Assembly (NCBI GenBank): GCA_018881555.1
Contig: JACAXG010000067.1
Coordinates: 3,443,635 to 3,507,634 of the forward strand
DNA length: 64,000 nt
DNA from: Amblyornis subalaris
Taxonomy: Eukaryota > Chordata > Aves > Passeriformes > Ptilonorhynchidae
Direction: 5' to 3'
Under the pieces are notes generated by a model. It did no database searches and was not told the origin of the DNA. It worked only from the letters and a program-made list of their open reading frames with translations. The position numbers and the translations under genes were made by a program. Shown here piece by piece: positions 11,896-25,095 of the stretch (position 1 is the stretch's first letter; each line of letters begins with the position of its first letter).

Positions 11896-14221
11896 TACTT
11901 AATATCTTTTTGAATACTAAGTTACATTAAGGCAAAAAGCAAAATTCTGCTTTTGTGATCATCTATGCTGTTTTTATTCTCAGCTATAACAGGCATTTAT
12001 CATTGCATTAATCTCCTGTGAAAGGAGCATAGATAGCATGTTAAAGAGTGAAGTGGATTATTCCTGATCCTGAAGAAAGTGTTTTCCACTGTACTTTTTT
12101 GAAATAATAAGTGCCTTTCACACCTCACTGACCACAGATTTTGCAAGTAAAACTAGTAGCTCTTAGGTCACATGAATTAATATACAGTGATAGCTTTTAT
12201 AAGTTTTTATACTTTCTCTCTCCAAAATATTTCAAAATGTAACACATTCAATTGTAAATGTTGATCTCTGTTTAGTCAGAATGATTAAGTGACGGTCATT
12301 GTAGCATGACTCATTGCTTCTGAATAGGAACATTAACACAATATTATCTTTGTTATGAAGTACAGTTATGATTCACATCATTCCAAGCCTTCTTCAAGTG
12401 AGGAAGGTTATGATTACATTTGGAATACTTCATGCTACTTGGTGATTAACTGGTAGTGAGCTCAGTACTTATGCTGATACTTTCTAAAGGAGGAAAATAA
12501 AAGAAAGGTTGACTGTATTCCTTAGAGATTGGTGCTGCCAAAACCATATGTTCTCATTAGATGAAAATGAACCTCCTTAGAGGAAAATTCTTCAAAAATT
12601 CTGTATTAGAATCTTTCCACAAAGAACAGGAGGTTGCTGACTCCTTTGGTCTTGTACGAGGTACTGACAAAGACATAGGTTAAAGTCATAGGCAGAGCTT
12701 CACCCTTCAGTGGAGCTTTGATTTTATGGAAGCTACTAGCTCTGCAGGAAGATNGCAGTAAAAGAGTTACTGTAAAACATGTCCCTATTAAGCTGAATTA
12801 TCTGAGCTGGTGTTTGAAATACAACAGCTGAGCCTAGCTTGTGTACTAATATTGGTATCTGGGATTGTGTTCTTGCATGGGTGTGTGACCTAACCTAGCC
12901 TTTTGCTATGTAGACCTTGTACACTATGTTCAGTGTTTCAAAGGTAGCTCAGTATCTAATCAAACATGACTATTTCTATCCCCTCAAAATGGTGTTCTAA
13001 TAGTAAAGAGAAACAAAACTTACTAATGCCTTTTTTTTAATCATAGGACCAACGATATATGTTTTAGACAAACCTAAATAGATTTATTTTGATTAGTCTA
13101 TTAAAGTAAGACATAAATGTAAATATACTATCAATTTTAGAGAATACAGATCTACATTTTAATTTTTTCTGGCAAAGTAAGAATGTGAGTCTTGAAACAA
13201 TCAAAACATTCCAGGTGTGCTTGAAAAGGAACGGTTTTGACCTTACCAAAAAGCAGCATTTCGTCTTTTTCTTCCTCAAAACAAACAGACACATTGACAG
13301 ACATCAAGGGAACTGCTGAATTTTAAAGATGTCATATTCTCTGAGAGAAAAATAACATTCTTGACTGCAATTTTTTGACCACTACTCTTTCACATCTTTT
13401 AATGTGCACTTTCAAATGTCAGAGAGATGCCATTGCTTGCCTTATGCATGGCATGCCTAATATACGAGTCAGCTATGCATTAGTTCTGCCTTCTACAGAA
13501 TGAGTCAATCAAGGAGTTGTGTTTGTCAGTTATATGTATCAGAAGGTATGAGCATGGACTGAACTGTCTTTCTTTTGCAGAATCTTGTTCACCTTCTCTT
13601 CAGTCCACTTTCATGTCACTTAGGCTGTAACAATTAATTTTTGTAAATTTCATACTGTGCACATCTAACTTAACCTCAGCCAAGTAATAGGAAGCTACCT
13701 AATCAGTTTAGCTGCCTCAGACTTCTATGGGAGTGAAAAGATTATGTTTCTTCAGTTGTTTCCATTAATTAAAAAAAAAAAAAATTAACATCTCACTGTC
13801 AAACACACAGAAGAAAACCTAGTTGTAATGTTGAAGCAATCAAGGAATGCTTTTGCAATGCAGTTTGACAGCAGAAAGTCCACAGCTTTTTAAATAGCAT
13901 TCGATCTACAGAAGATATTTCATCTGTGAAGGACAATAAATACAATCACACCTGCAGCAGCTCTGGACATCTCATTACACGGAGACAGTGACAGATTGAA
14001 AGAATACAGGGTAGCAAAACAACAGTGATAATTCACTTGCAAAACAGACTTATGGAAATATTAGAAGGGCTAAATACATACCAGTTAAGCCAAAGAGTAA
14101 GTAAATGAAGACAGAATTCCACTGCTATTTGAATAATGCAGAGATAGGAGATGGAGATAGGACATTTTTGTTTGCCTGGTCTTAACCTTGACGTAACCAC
14201 ATTGAGTTTAGAGACACAAAG
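11896..14221. other. AT-rich unique DNA, no gene seen
   Basis: No repeat family or exon was recognised. There is an A run at about 13770-13785. The only open frames are below 80 codons. Confidence 0.55.
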
Positions 14222-14227
14222 GAAATA
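14222..14227. repeat. Target-site duplication, left copy (GAAATA)
   Basis: This hexamer is identical to 14791-14796 on the other side of the LTR. Confidence 0.9.
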
Positions 14228-14790
14228 TGTGGCNGCCGTTCAAGCCGCCCCCGGGAGTGGGCCGACCCGCAGGTCGTGGTGGGCCGTCTCCAGAGAGTGA
14301 ACCGCCCATGCCTCCTCCCCTAGTGGGCTGTGCTCCGTTTGTGGAACCACCNACCGTTACACAAGGGGTGTAACTTATGGTCTTTATATGGTTAACCTTC
14401 TGGAAATTTCGTTGGAATTTGTACCCCCATTGGATGTTCTCCCCTAATCCCTCCCTCCACCTTTTCCTATTGGTTGTTTCCCTGTCCATCACCCTCTGGC
14501 CCTCACCTTATTTGTCCTGATGCTCTCCCCGCCTATCCTGGGTTCCCTTAAGAGCCGATGTTCCCGGCTCCATTTTGTTCTTCGTCCCTGAACCCCTGCC
14601 AATAAAGCAGCTTCATACGAAGAACCCGTCTCGACTTCTTTGTCGTTCTCCGTCACACCAGAAGATCAGCTGCCGGAGTGGAACACATCCTCCCCAGGAT
14701 CGTGTTAGCTGCTGGCCTCCAGGAAAGGCTCGCCTGGCGTCAGGGAGCTTTTGGGAAGGTCACGGCGGCGCCCGCCCAGCAGCCGTGACA
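14228..14790 (+). mobile_element. Solo LTR, 563 bp, class II (ERVK)-like
   Basis: The element starts TGTGGC and ends GTGACA, and is flanked on both sides by an exact 6-bp target duplication GAAATA (14222-14227 and 14791-14796). It is CpG-rich (CGCCCCCGGG-like, GGCGGCGCCCG) in an AT-rich setting. A TTAAGA promoter-like box (about 14550) is followed about 50 bp later by AATAAA (14601-14606), giving a U3-R-U5 order on the plus strand. There is no internal retroviral sequence next to it, so it is a solo LTR left by LTR-LTR recombination. A 6-bp duplication is typical of alpharetrovirus/ERVK-type integrases. Two N bases (14234, 14352) lie at or near CpG sites. Confidence 0.92.
14601..14606 (+). 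terminator. LTR polyadenylation signal AATAAA
   Basis: This is an intact AATAAA followed by GCAGCTTC, placed between the promoter-like box and the U5 end of the 563-bp LTR. Confidence 0.75.
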
Positions 14791-14796
14791 GAAATA
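14791..14796. repeat. Target-site duplication, right copy (GAAATA)
   Basis: This hexamer is identical to 14222-14227. With the TG...CA ends it fixes the LTR boundaries to the base. Confidence 0.9.
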
Positions 14797-17700
14797 TTTA
14801 GGACAACGCCAGGAAAAGTTCTCAGCTGTATCACTCAAAGTACTGGTCTTTACTAATCTGAGTATACCACATCAAGTTGCAGAGCTACGAAAAAATGTAG
14901 CCCCAACCAACCCCCTCCATCCCTCAAAAAACCACCACAACTCAAAAGCAAAACAAAGAACTGGCAGAGTACACCTACTTAGCTGCACAATGGAGGCAAT
15001 TTCTTGCTCACACAAATTAAATTTTAGCATCTAAGATTTTGATGTAGTTATTCTCTTAATACATTGCTGCCAGCATGGTAAAATATGGTAGTAATCTTTT
15101 CTTCCATTGACTGAATAAAGCTCTTTTCTCAGGAGGGACTGACAATAAAATAGCAAATAAGTTCTTATTTTCTGGAGAGCTGAGGGAAAACAGAGGAGCT
15201 GGTACAGAGGAAAAAACNCACATTGTTGGGGCATATGGAAGTAACAGAGCAAATACCACTGTGTCCTGAAAGTTTATCCCTTCATGTCCCAAACTTTATT
15301 CCTTCCAGTCCAAATGCTAGCTGCACTGACAAATTTGTATTAGTACAGAGATGCTGAGAAAAGTTTTGTAATAGAAAGACACTAAAGCTACACACTATTC
15401 CTTATACACAATTTATCTAGGAGTCTTTCTGCATCCTGAAAGATCCAGAATCTTCACCAGGGTCATCTCCAGAGTTCTGGAAAGCTCTAATTTTCCAAAT
15501 TTCATCATATAGAAAGTGTTTGGTGAAGTATATTCAGAAAGATATCAGTAAGACGACTTTTTTTCTAAAAAATGTTTTAAAATATTTTCTAGTAACAGCC
15601 ATTACTTGAAAAGAATTCCCTTGTCATGAGGACATGATTAATTCCTTCTGTGCTATGTCTCAGGGAAGAATTCATAAGTTCATATTTCTTTTCAAGGAAT
15701 CAGAAAGAAAAAGAGCTAAATCCTTCTGATCTTATTGCAGTCATGGGACCAGACGCACCCTAACAATAATCTGATCAGTAGTGGTGCTGGTTTCTTCTTC
15801 TGCAAGTACTCTCTCTTTTGTGGCATCTACCAAAGGTAATCGGTTAACATTACAGTGATCCTAGATTAATTTAGTATAATGAGCTTACTATGTGAAGCAT
15901 AAATACCAATAATAACTAAAACAATGCCCAATTCCAATCAGCAGTTTGTAGTGACACTGGTGTTTATTCAAAGTTTACAGGAATGTGACTCAGTTCTCCT
16001 TGCTGAGAAGTTCTGCCATGATTATTAATGGTTGCTATGATATAACAGGAAATTTGGCTCAAAGCAAACATAAATTTAAGCCCAGATATTTAAGGAAGAT
16101 GTCATAATGATAAGAGAATTGCACTTAAAGGCAGGCAGATGGGAAATGCTCAAGAGGGCTGCTCAGCAGGACAATGTACAAGTGAGACCTGCTTGTACAG
16201 ACTGGACATCTGTGTCTGGCAGCTCTGTTCTGTCTTTCCAGAAAAGAGGCCCTAAGCTAATGAAAACTGCTGCCAACAGCAGCCTACACAAACCCATTTG
16301 ACTGCCAAACTGAAACAACATCAGGCTGTGAAGTTGTTTTTCCCTGTTGTTGCTAGACTTATGAAGGGACTATCACTTTAATGCCCTTCTTTTATTTTAA
16401 TTTTTTGTAACAACAAATGAGCAAATATCTATTTTTTTTTATTTACTGTGACAAGACCTATGAGGCACCAGTGCCAACAACACATAGAGTTCTACATCTG
16501 CATTTTTATTTTACAGAGGAATAAAACCCAAACAAAAATAATAATCAGTAAATACATATTTTCTTGTTACAAACTAGGTTGGCAGTTGTCTTGTTTTCTG
16601 TGACAGGTCTTCATAAACAGGCAGGAGAGACAGCTGTGCTCAGAATTGTGCACCTGTAGCACAAGTCCTCTCTGTCTTCCAGCTGATTGGGGGTAAGAAG
16701 ATTTAAACAAGGAAAAAGAAAATACTGGCAACAGTTTTTAATTCTGTAGAAAAATAATAGAAACATTAAACATGCTGTGCACTGTCTCAAAGCTTATTAG
16801 AAAGAGTTATCAGCTTGAAAGCAATTTAGAGGCAGACACCTTATACAGCACACTCAGCAACAACAAGCAATCATACGGCCTCAAGTTGAGAAATAAAAGT
16901 GAAGAAAATTGGTGGAGGAGTGAAGCCAGCTAGAGCCAGGATAAGAAAGGAGGAGAGTTAAAGTCAATTTATAACCCTCTTAACTGACAATTCAACACCT
17001 GCCTTCAGTTGTAAGATGCTTTAATGCAAATTCCATAGGTTGCTAGTCTACAGTCTTTTAGCATATGACTGTCAATATGGATCCTGTTGCTGAGGAGCCT
17101 AAATGTTTATAGTATCCAAAGAGGCAAAATATGCATCTGTAGACCTAACTTTTAAATGGTCATAGTCACTATGAGATGACTGAGGCAAGATGCATGTTAA
17201 TTTTTTTCCCAGAAGTTCTGTTTTTATGTTATATTTTAAGAAGTGTGTATTAAAAACTATTGTTCCCCTTTATAGGGCCACAGTAGAACTACCTGTAGTC
17301 TTAGCTTTTTGGGGAAATAAGTAGAATATTGAAAAAGAAATTTCTCTTCCTTCAATTAATTGGCTGCTATGCTACAGAGTTTTGTTTATGTCTCCTAAGA
17401 ACTCAGATAATACTTTTAGTCTCTGGACTGCACCAGCTTGTCTTGTCTTAAGACTGCCTGAAATCTGGGCTTTCTGCAGGCTGAATATCAGACGAGGCTC
17501 TTCCACATTTTCCATGTGGTGCTCACATGTGTCCCTAAGTCAGCTGTGAGCCAGCCATGAGCAGGCAGAGGCCGGGTGGCTATGCTAGTGAGTTGCTGCC
17601 ACCAGACTCACACNGCCCACCCAGCTGCACTGCTCTTGGCCTTTTCTTTGGTGCAGCTGCTTTGTGTGAAAGGTTGGCAATGTGCAATGGCTCCAGATGA

Positions 17701-19907
17701 CAAGCCCTTATTGCTAGCCTATTACTGACTATGCAGCTTCTCAGTCATGTGTGGCTCCAATGACTGTTAAAGACCTCCCCAGCACCCAAACCAGTTAAAC
17801 CTATTGAAAACATTATAGCTATTCCTCATACCAGCTTGGCAAGTCAGAATGCAACATGTTAGCTTTGATGCAGCAGAGATTCATGATGCTCAGGTAATGC
17901 AAATTGTCGCTAATAGGCACAGTGGTACCCTCCAGCCCTGTGTTTAATGAGGGGTGAATAATTGCTTTTATGTACATAATAAAATTTTTAACTGTCACTT
18001 CCTGTCACTGGAGCTTTTCTGAGTAGCAATGCTGGAAAATCTTTACAGTGGAATCACACCTCCATGAGTTGCTTTCGTCTATGGCCGCTGCAGAGCTGCG
18101 CACCATCTGTCATGAAGGCAGCAGAGAGGAGTACTGGAATAGCAGCCCAGACTCATATGGGAAATGCTGGCATTGGCTACATGACAGAGCAACTGGGAGC
18201 TTCACGAGGCAGGTGACAGTTTCCTATTGTAGCCTCCTGAGAAATGACAGGCAGAGCCATTGCACAAAATAGGTCTGGGCTCTCAAGGAGCTGAAACAGC
18301 AGGCAGCACAATGAGAAAGAAGTTGTGGCAGGCAATTCTCCACACTTGTATCCCTAATCTGCTCTTGCTAGCAAGGGCAGAGCCTATGCCTTGCAGTGCC
18401 TTTTCTCCCTACACTCTCATACCCTGCCATTAACAAACATGACAATATGTGGGTAAAAACNTATTTTGGCACAGAGCATGTTTGTGAGCAACAGTAACAC
18501 TCAAATGCTCTTATTATGAATGGAATATGGAAGAAATCAAGTGTGCATCAAAAAGATAAATGTGAAGTATTTGTGGTAGCTTTAAGCTCTATCTACTTGG
18601 AAATCAAAGAAAATAAACTGTGAATTTACAGTTAATGTCTCCATTTAGTATACTTTAGAAAGCTGAGATTGAATCTCACGTGCTGCGTTGTACGTGCATC
18701 AGGCTTCATTATATATGCAATGTGAAATTAGCAGCAGTTACTTAGTGCCCAGCAGGATATTTGGCAGCTGTTTGAATCAGAAGCTGATCATCAAGTTTAG
18801 AGAGTTGACTAGAAAAGAGAGAAGACTAGGAAAATCCTATAGGGCCACAGTGCAAGCAAGAAGGCTTAGTTCAGAACCTTGTGAAATCAGAGAGAAACTT
18901 TCAATTAATTTCATAGTGAGTTGTGTAGACCTTTAGTAAAGGTTCATATGATCTGAGTAGGAACTGACAAGGAGAGCAAAGTGGGTATGAACTCTACAGG
19001 ATTGGACAAAAGTCTTCTTTCAATAAAGAAAGAAATCAGCTGGAGAGGCTCTGGAGTTTTGTAGAGATTGGAGGAACAGCTGGAATCCTCTCAAGATTCA
19101 CCAGAGGATGGTGACTTTACAAATAGGATTGATTTTATAAAGCTTCCTTTAGTGAAAGATAAAAAATGTACTGGCCAGTCATAGATTGTTTTTGTCTAGG
19201 TTTTATCTATAGTCAGTGGAGAGACAGGAGCAGCCACAAGGCAATTCAGTCCCTCTATTTTCTACTAACAACAAAAGAAGACAAGATGGCTATCTCATGC
19301 TGCAAGTCTTAAAGAACTAAGTTTATGTACAAAGAATGCAACTATCAGTTGCTATTGAGCAGTGCTACTTGAAAGACTGCTTTGAAGAACTCGAAAGATA
19401 ATCCAGGGTCTACTTCTTAGAACCTGTTGAATGTTGTCTTTTTACAGATTGAGTTGTGATTTTGTAATTGTATCTCTTTTAGAGAACAGTTTACTTAAAA
19501 GAACAAAATTACATTCAATTGCACTTTTATTAGATAAAAGAAAAGCCATTTTCTGCAAAAGTGGCTATTTAGAAAACACTGACACTGTAATCGTCTTTGT
19601 TTATCCTGGCTGTGCAGAGCTTGACCGGGTGGAAGCTTCCCTAAAGCAAATATCTATGACGAGAATTGTTGAACACTTCAATCTAGGCAGTCCTCATAAC
19701 TCGTGCCTTCTGCTCTGAGAAGATGTAGTAGGAAAAAAAATCTCATAAATGTTAAGCAAGGCTTTAGGCTGGATATTTGGGGTGGGGGGGTGGAAATTAC
19801 CTATAAGAAGTGGTAAGAAATGCAAGAGATTTCTTAGGGGGGTTATTGAAGTGTCAGCATTGGAGATTTTTGGATATTACATATTATTGGCAGCTGATCC
19901 TAACTTT
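14797..19907. other. AT-rich unique DNA, no gene seen
   Basis: No recognisable element was found. A slightly more GC-rich patch at about 17520-17700 has no open frame worth calling. Open frames elsewhere are 60-95 codons and motif-free. Confidence 0.55.
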
Positions 19908-19956
19908 GGATGGATGGATGGATGGATGGATGGATGGATGGATGGATGGATGGATG
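19908..19956. repeat. (GGAT)n tetranucleotide microsatellite
   Basis: About 12 uninterrupted GGAT units lie between ACTTT and GCATC. The array is perfect, so it is probably length-polymorphic. Confidence 0.95.
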
Positions 19957-22900
19957 CATCTTTAAGGATCAGAATCTTCCATCAGAAAGGAGCACTTTGA
20001 ACTCAGGATAGTGACAGGGCAAAGAGATGTAGAGCCTTGATTTATTTTCCAGCTATCAGCCAAATGCATATTAGACAATTGAGTATAGATAAACCATTAT
20101 GATGTGTTACACAGAGCACTTGGATTATATGTAGAATTAAGCCATGGTAGGTCTTGGATAAACTAAGATTTACCTTGACTGTGCAGTTTGAGAGTTCTCT
20201 ACCATGCTGGGCAGATGCTTACCTTGCTAGCTTCGGCTCAACCGGCTCAGGTTATCAACTATATCCCAACACTTTCCTAGGAGTCACAACTGGTTTTTAA
20301 TGCCATAGGCACAGACATATAAATGCGTTTGAGATTCTTCTACTTAGAGACTAAGACAACAACGGGAAAACCACTCAGCAAAAATTATGTCATCAAAAAT
20401 GGTACATGCATTGAGAGATATTTTATACCTCTCTCAGATGATCTGAGTATCTTCTTGCATTTGTGGTCTTGAGTATGCAGGACATATTGAACATCTTGCT
20501 GTTAAAAAGCCCTTTAACAGACATCAGTGCAAGGAGAAAAAAAAATTACTGTGTCATGTTAAAAGAGCTCTACTCATTTACATGAATGGGCAAGAAAATA
20601 GAAAATATTATTTAAATGTGAAAATAAAACAGTGGTGTAGTGGTTAATAGTTAAATTATGTTTAAAAAATTGTGTGAAGTTGACTGCCTTGTAAGGGTAA
20701 ATGGAGAGTATTTAAACTACTAAGTGGTTAAAATACTAATATCAAACAAAATATGTCTGCAGTAATGAGGGAGGGCAAGGGTTGGGAATTAAAAAGAATC
20801 TCATAAAATATGACGATATAAGGCTCTGTGAGATATAAGGTGCTTTGATAATCCTTGAGGAGTGATTCCACTTAATCCTACTCTATGCCACTTTATTTAT
20901 ATATTTTCTTGCTTCACCTGCTTGTAGCAAACTTTAATACTGATAAAAAACTATTTGTGGTTCAGTGGATCATGATCAGAAAAAAGAACACTGTTAATAA
21001 ATTTCTGTGATTGAAATGGCTTCTAGCAGATAGTACACTTACTTCTTTTTCCAACGTGACCTGTAGCATAGACTACACTTCTAAAATTCAAAGGTGATGC
21101 AGTATGTCTTCTTTACACCTCTTTTTAAAGATATAGTCACTAGAGTGATGAGGCTCTCTTAAACATAACATCTTCCAAGAGAGGTAAAAATGCTACATGA
21201 AAAATAACTTCAGAATTCTGAGGACAAATTTTGACACAAAGAAAGAAAATTTAAAAATCAGCTTTCATTTTAGCTGTGGATCTATTTTGGAAAGAAAGTC
21301 ACATTTTTTTTACCAACATAATAAATCTTCATGCAAGTAGTTTAGTGTGACCATCAGAAAATTGAGAGCAAATGTATCTGCTACACTGAAAAATGAAGAG
21401 CTAACTGGACTAAACTACTGGGAAAGTGAACAGCTGCCAGTTTTGAAGCGTTGTGCCTCCATGTCCCTTCTCACTCTTCCCGTACTCATGGATCTTCAGT
21501 TTCTTTATTCCAGACAGCTGATGCAAAACTCAAACTTGACTCCTACAAAGTGTTTCAGGCAGCTGAACATGGCTTGCTGATATCACAAGGGAATAGAAAA
21601 ATGATGCTTTTCAAGCCTCTCTTGAAACAAGTAATTTATTTTCCTTCTTTAATCTGAAGTTTAATTGAATCAAACCATATTAATGGGGATATCTTTACCA
21701 GTTCAAAAATTGGACTTAATTGGACAGGTGGTTTTCCTTAGAAACATAATACCAAAACAGATGCTCCTACTCAAAGATATAAAAAAAGCAGAACTTTTTC
21801 CACATGTGATTTTGTTATATAGATCATGCAATATAATTATATTAAATAAAGAAATCTAAGACATTGTTACAGTGCTGGAAAACATTGTTAGAGAATTTTT
21901 AAAATTTGTATCTCTTGATAAAGTATAAATTTGATGGAAATTTACCATCAAATGGTAAATTTGTACCTGGTTGTAAAACTCACCAGTGATATTTTCAGCC
22001 ATTTATTTTTGATAAAAAATACCTCCTGAATCCTATCAGTCCTACATATAATCTTTACATATCTGCATAGATAAACTAGATACTGACACAAACAGGTTGA
22101 GCTTGCATGTTTTTAGGCCAGGATTTAACAACTCCAAGACAGGTGGTGACCTCATCTTGAACCATGCAGAAGCATAAGTGAGATAAGAGTCTGCAGGTTA
22201 TCCTCCAGGTAGTATTTTTGGTAAATTAAGAGATGTTAGAGCACAGAAACAAGGGTGAAGTGTGCTAAACCCACAGTAATTAAATTGGTCCGTTTTCTTC
22301 TTCTTAAAAATCTTTATGTGAAAGACCTGGTAGACACCACAGGTACTTTAACAGTGATACAGATCTCTCCCTCTGGGAAATTCTGATGATTGGGTGCAGC
22401 CACACAAATGTGTTACTGCAGGAGTCATTAAGGATTTAACTTGTAACATGGTAAAAATATACATGACCTATATTAAAACCTACTCCTTAAAAAATTACAT
22501 GGTAATTTATCGTGGAATTTTCTCCTTCACTACCAGTTAGGAGCTCTTCAGTGTGTAAACTGGCAATTACTGACATGCTGGTCTCATGACGTGTGTCTAA
22601 ATCAGCTTAGTCTGCAGAGACTCCTGTATCTGTGCCTGAGCCATGCACATACCGGATGCTGTTTAAGTACTAAAGAGAGTTGCACACATGATATTGGGGA
22701 CAGTGATCTGCTTGCTATTTATATTTCAAACTGAGTCAAACTAAATGGATTTCTGAAAGCCTCTTAGGGAAGATTTAAAGAAAGAAACAAAATGAATAGA
22801 AGAAACAAATCAAAAAGTATAGAAAAAACAATGCAAAAAAGTGGGAGGGGTTTCACCTGAATAATAGTTATGTGCCACAGTTTACGTATTTGGTATTACA

Positions 22901-25020
22901 TTGGACAAAAGAACAAAATTTAAAGATGAAAAAAGGAAGGAAAGGCAAACTGTCTTCACCTGGGAGATTCTCACTTTCCTGATTCCAGCAAGGATAGCAT
23001 GATTATTTTGCCTTAGGCCTGTGCCTCAGGGTTTCCAGCAGTATAGACATGAAAGAAAGATGCTAACTAACAGAAACTGTAAGTGAATTTCTAACAAAGC
23101 GCTAGCAGCTAAACACTATAGGAATAGTCTTATGGCCTCACATCAGAAACATGGTCTGAATTGTGCTAAACTTATGAAAAACAAGCAAGAAAAGGAGATC
23201 TGTAAATTCACATGGCCAAGGACAGCATATAGTTCCGTAGCCACTGCAATTCTTTTGACTGTCATATCTTCCTTCTAACAAAGATGAACATTTTCTGGCC
23301 ACCAGGTAAATTGCTCCTGTTTATCAGAAGGTAAAGTAAAGGACAGCAGGGCTGAAACCTTAGTACAGCATTAGCTCCATTTGTCAGGAGAAAGGATGCA
23401 CTGAGAGTCTGCAGGAGAGCAAGATGTAGCAAACTATCTTCCCTTGAAAAGGGCAAACACTAACTGAGAGTTTAAATCTTTAATGTGGCCAGCTAACTAC
23501 AAACTATCTTGAGACTTATTGAAAAGATGCACTGGCTGTCAATTTGAAGAAAAACTAGTAACGTGCATATGATTTCACAACCTGAGGCTTTGTTTTAAAA
23601 CTGCTTAAATAAGTATCAAAGCAGCATCACTTGAAAAGAGCTGTTTGAAAAGAATACTGAGATGGAAAAGAACTTCATTTACAAGTGCGACTGCTTGAGA
23701 TTGTCAAGAATCCTGAATGCTGGGTCTGCAGATTTTCTTATACTTTGTAGTAAAGAAGGCTCATACGCTGCTAAATGCATTCTTATTAAAACTGTGTAAT
23801 ATTTAATGTATCTTGAACATTGTTCTGTTTTGGACTAAATTTTTTTCCTCGAGTAAATATATTTAATTATCACTGTGAGTCAATTTCTGTGAGACATAAA
23901 AGAGAAAGTGACACAGAAGTAATTGACCTTAATGTATCAGAGTCTTCACATAGAAATTCCCTAAAAATAAAGATATTGTACAGCCCCAATACCTTATCAA
24001 TGAGATACAGCAATGGGGTCCTTTGTTGTTTTCAAGACTGCGTATAACATTCAACTGCCAAGTTGGAAATGACCTTTTTTTGTTACTTATTCCAGATGAG
24101 TGTCTGTAAGCTTTTCTACCCTTGATTCTTCTGTGTAAATTCCATTTCTTAAAGAGATTCAAGTTTCCTCAGAACACTTGGCTTATTTATATGATGCTTA
24201 AATCTCATCCACCCACAAGTCACCTTTTTTCTTAAATCCTTAAGCAAGCGTGATTTTGAGGGTTTTTTTCCACTGCTCTTTTTACGGAACTGGGCAATAT
24301 GCATTTAACATTATTGCCACTTAGTCTAAGGTTTGCTGAAGCATAGCTTTTGCCTGCTGAAGCGTACACAACCTTTAAAGTTCAACTACCAGCTTTTGGA
24401 GACTGTTAAAGAGTCACCCTGCTTAGCAACAGTTTTGCTTAACATCTCACATTCTTCCCCATTTCTTTCCCTGACACTCGTAATGCTGGATTTCATGGAA
24501 ATAGTTCTGTATATCAGTATTTGAAGTGGAATTATAACCACAGAACCAGCGTTACAGCTTCAGACAGAAAAGAAGTAGGTGGCAACTTTCTTTCTTCTCT
24601 TAGGAAAGGATGAAAATGTTGTGCATATTGTTCAACCAGTCACTTATGAATACAACATTGATTTAAACAAAATAAAATCAACACTCAGCCATTTCACAAG
24701 ATATACCAAAAATGCAATATTTCTACTGATAGTTTAGGATTAAATTCTTGAGCAACATCTGCTGTGAACTAAAAAACTAGTTCAGCAGCCACCAAACCCA
24801 ATGGTTTGTCTTCATACAGTTCAGTGCCCCCTGGCTGATCGTCTTTGTTGTGTTTGAAGGTACAAGAAATACCACAGCATATGGAGGCCATTGCTTGGTG
24901 AGCTAACATTAGCCTTTTCTTTACCGGGCCTACGACAAAGGTGTCACAGCTCCATAAGTTTGGCAAAGTTAATTAATTGTGAGAACTTCGGTTTTCTACC
25001 AAATGTAGTTGCAACTGGAT
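19957..25020. other. AT-rich unique DNA, no gene seen
   Basis: No transposon or exon was recognised. It contains the nested inverted repeats at 21929-21962, listed separately. Open frames reach only about 77 codons. Confidence 0.55.
21929..21962. repeat. Overlapping inverted repeats (alternative hairpins)
   Basis: One hairpin pairs AAATTTACCAT (21938-21948) with ATGGTAAATTT (21952-21962) around a 3-nt loop. The other pairs ATTTGATGG (21929-21937) with CCATCAAAT (21945-21953) around a 7-nt loop. The two share bases 21945-21953 and cannot form together. Both arm sets are perfect. No function is known. Confidence 0.85.
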
Positions 25021-25095
25021 ACTACTACTACTACTACTACTACTATACTACTACTACTACTACTACTACTACTACGACTACTACTACTACGACTA
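25021..25095. repeat. (TAC)n trinucleotide microsatellite, interrupted
   Basis: About 75 bp of ACT/TAC repeats contain one lost base (TACTATACTAC near 25045) and two TACGAC interruptions (25074, 25089). It creates artificial Tyr/Thr-rich open frames that should not be called genes. Confidence 0.95.
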
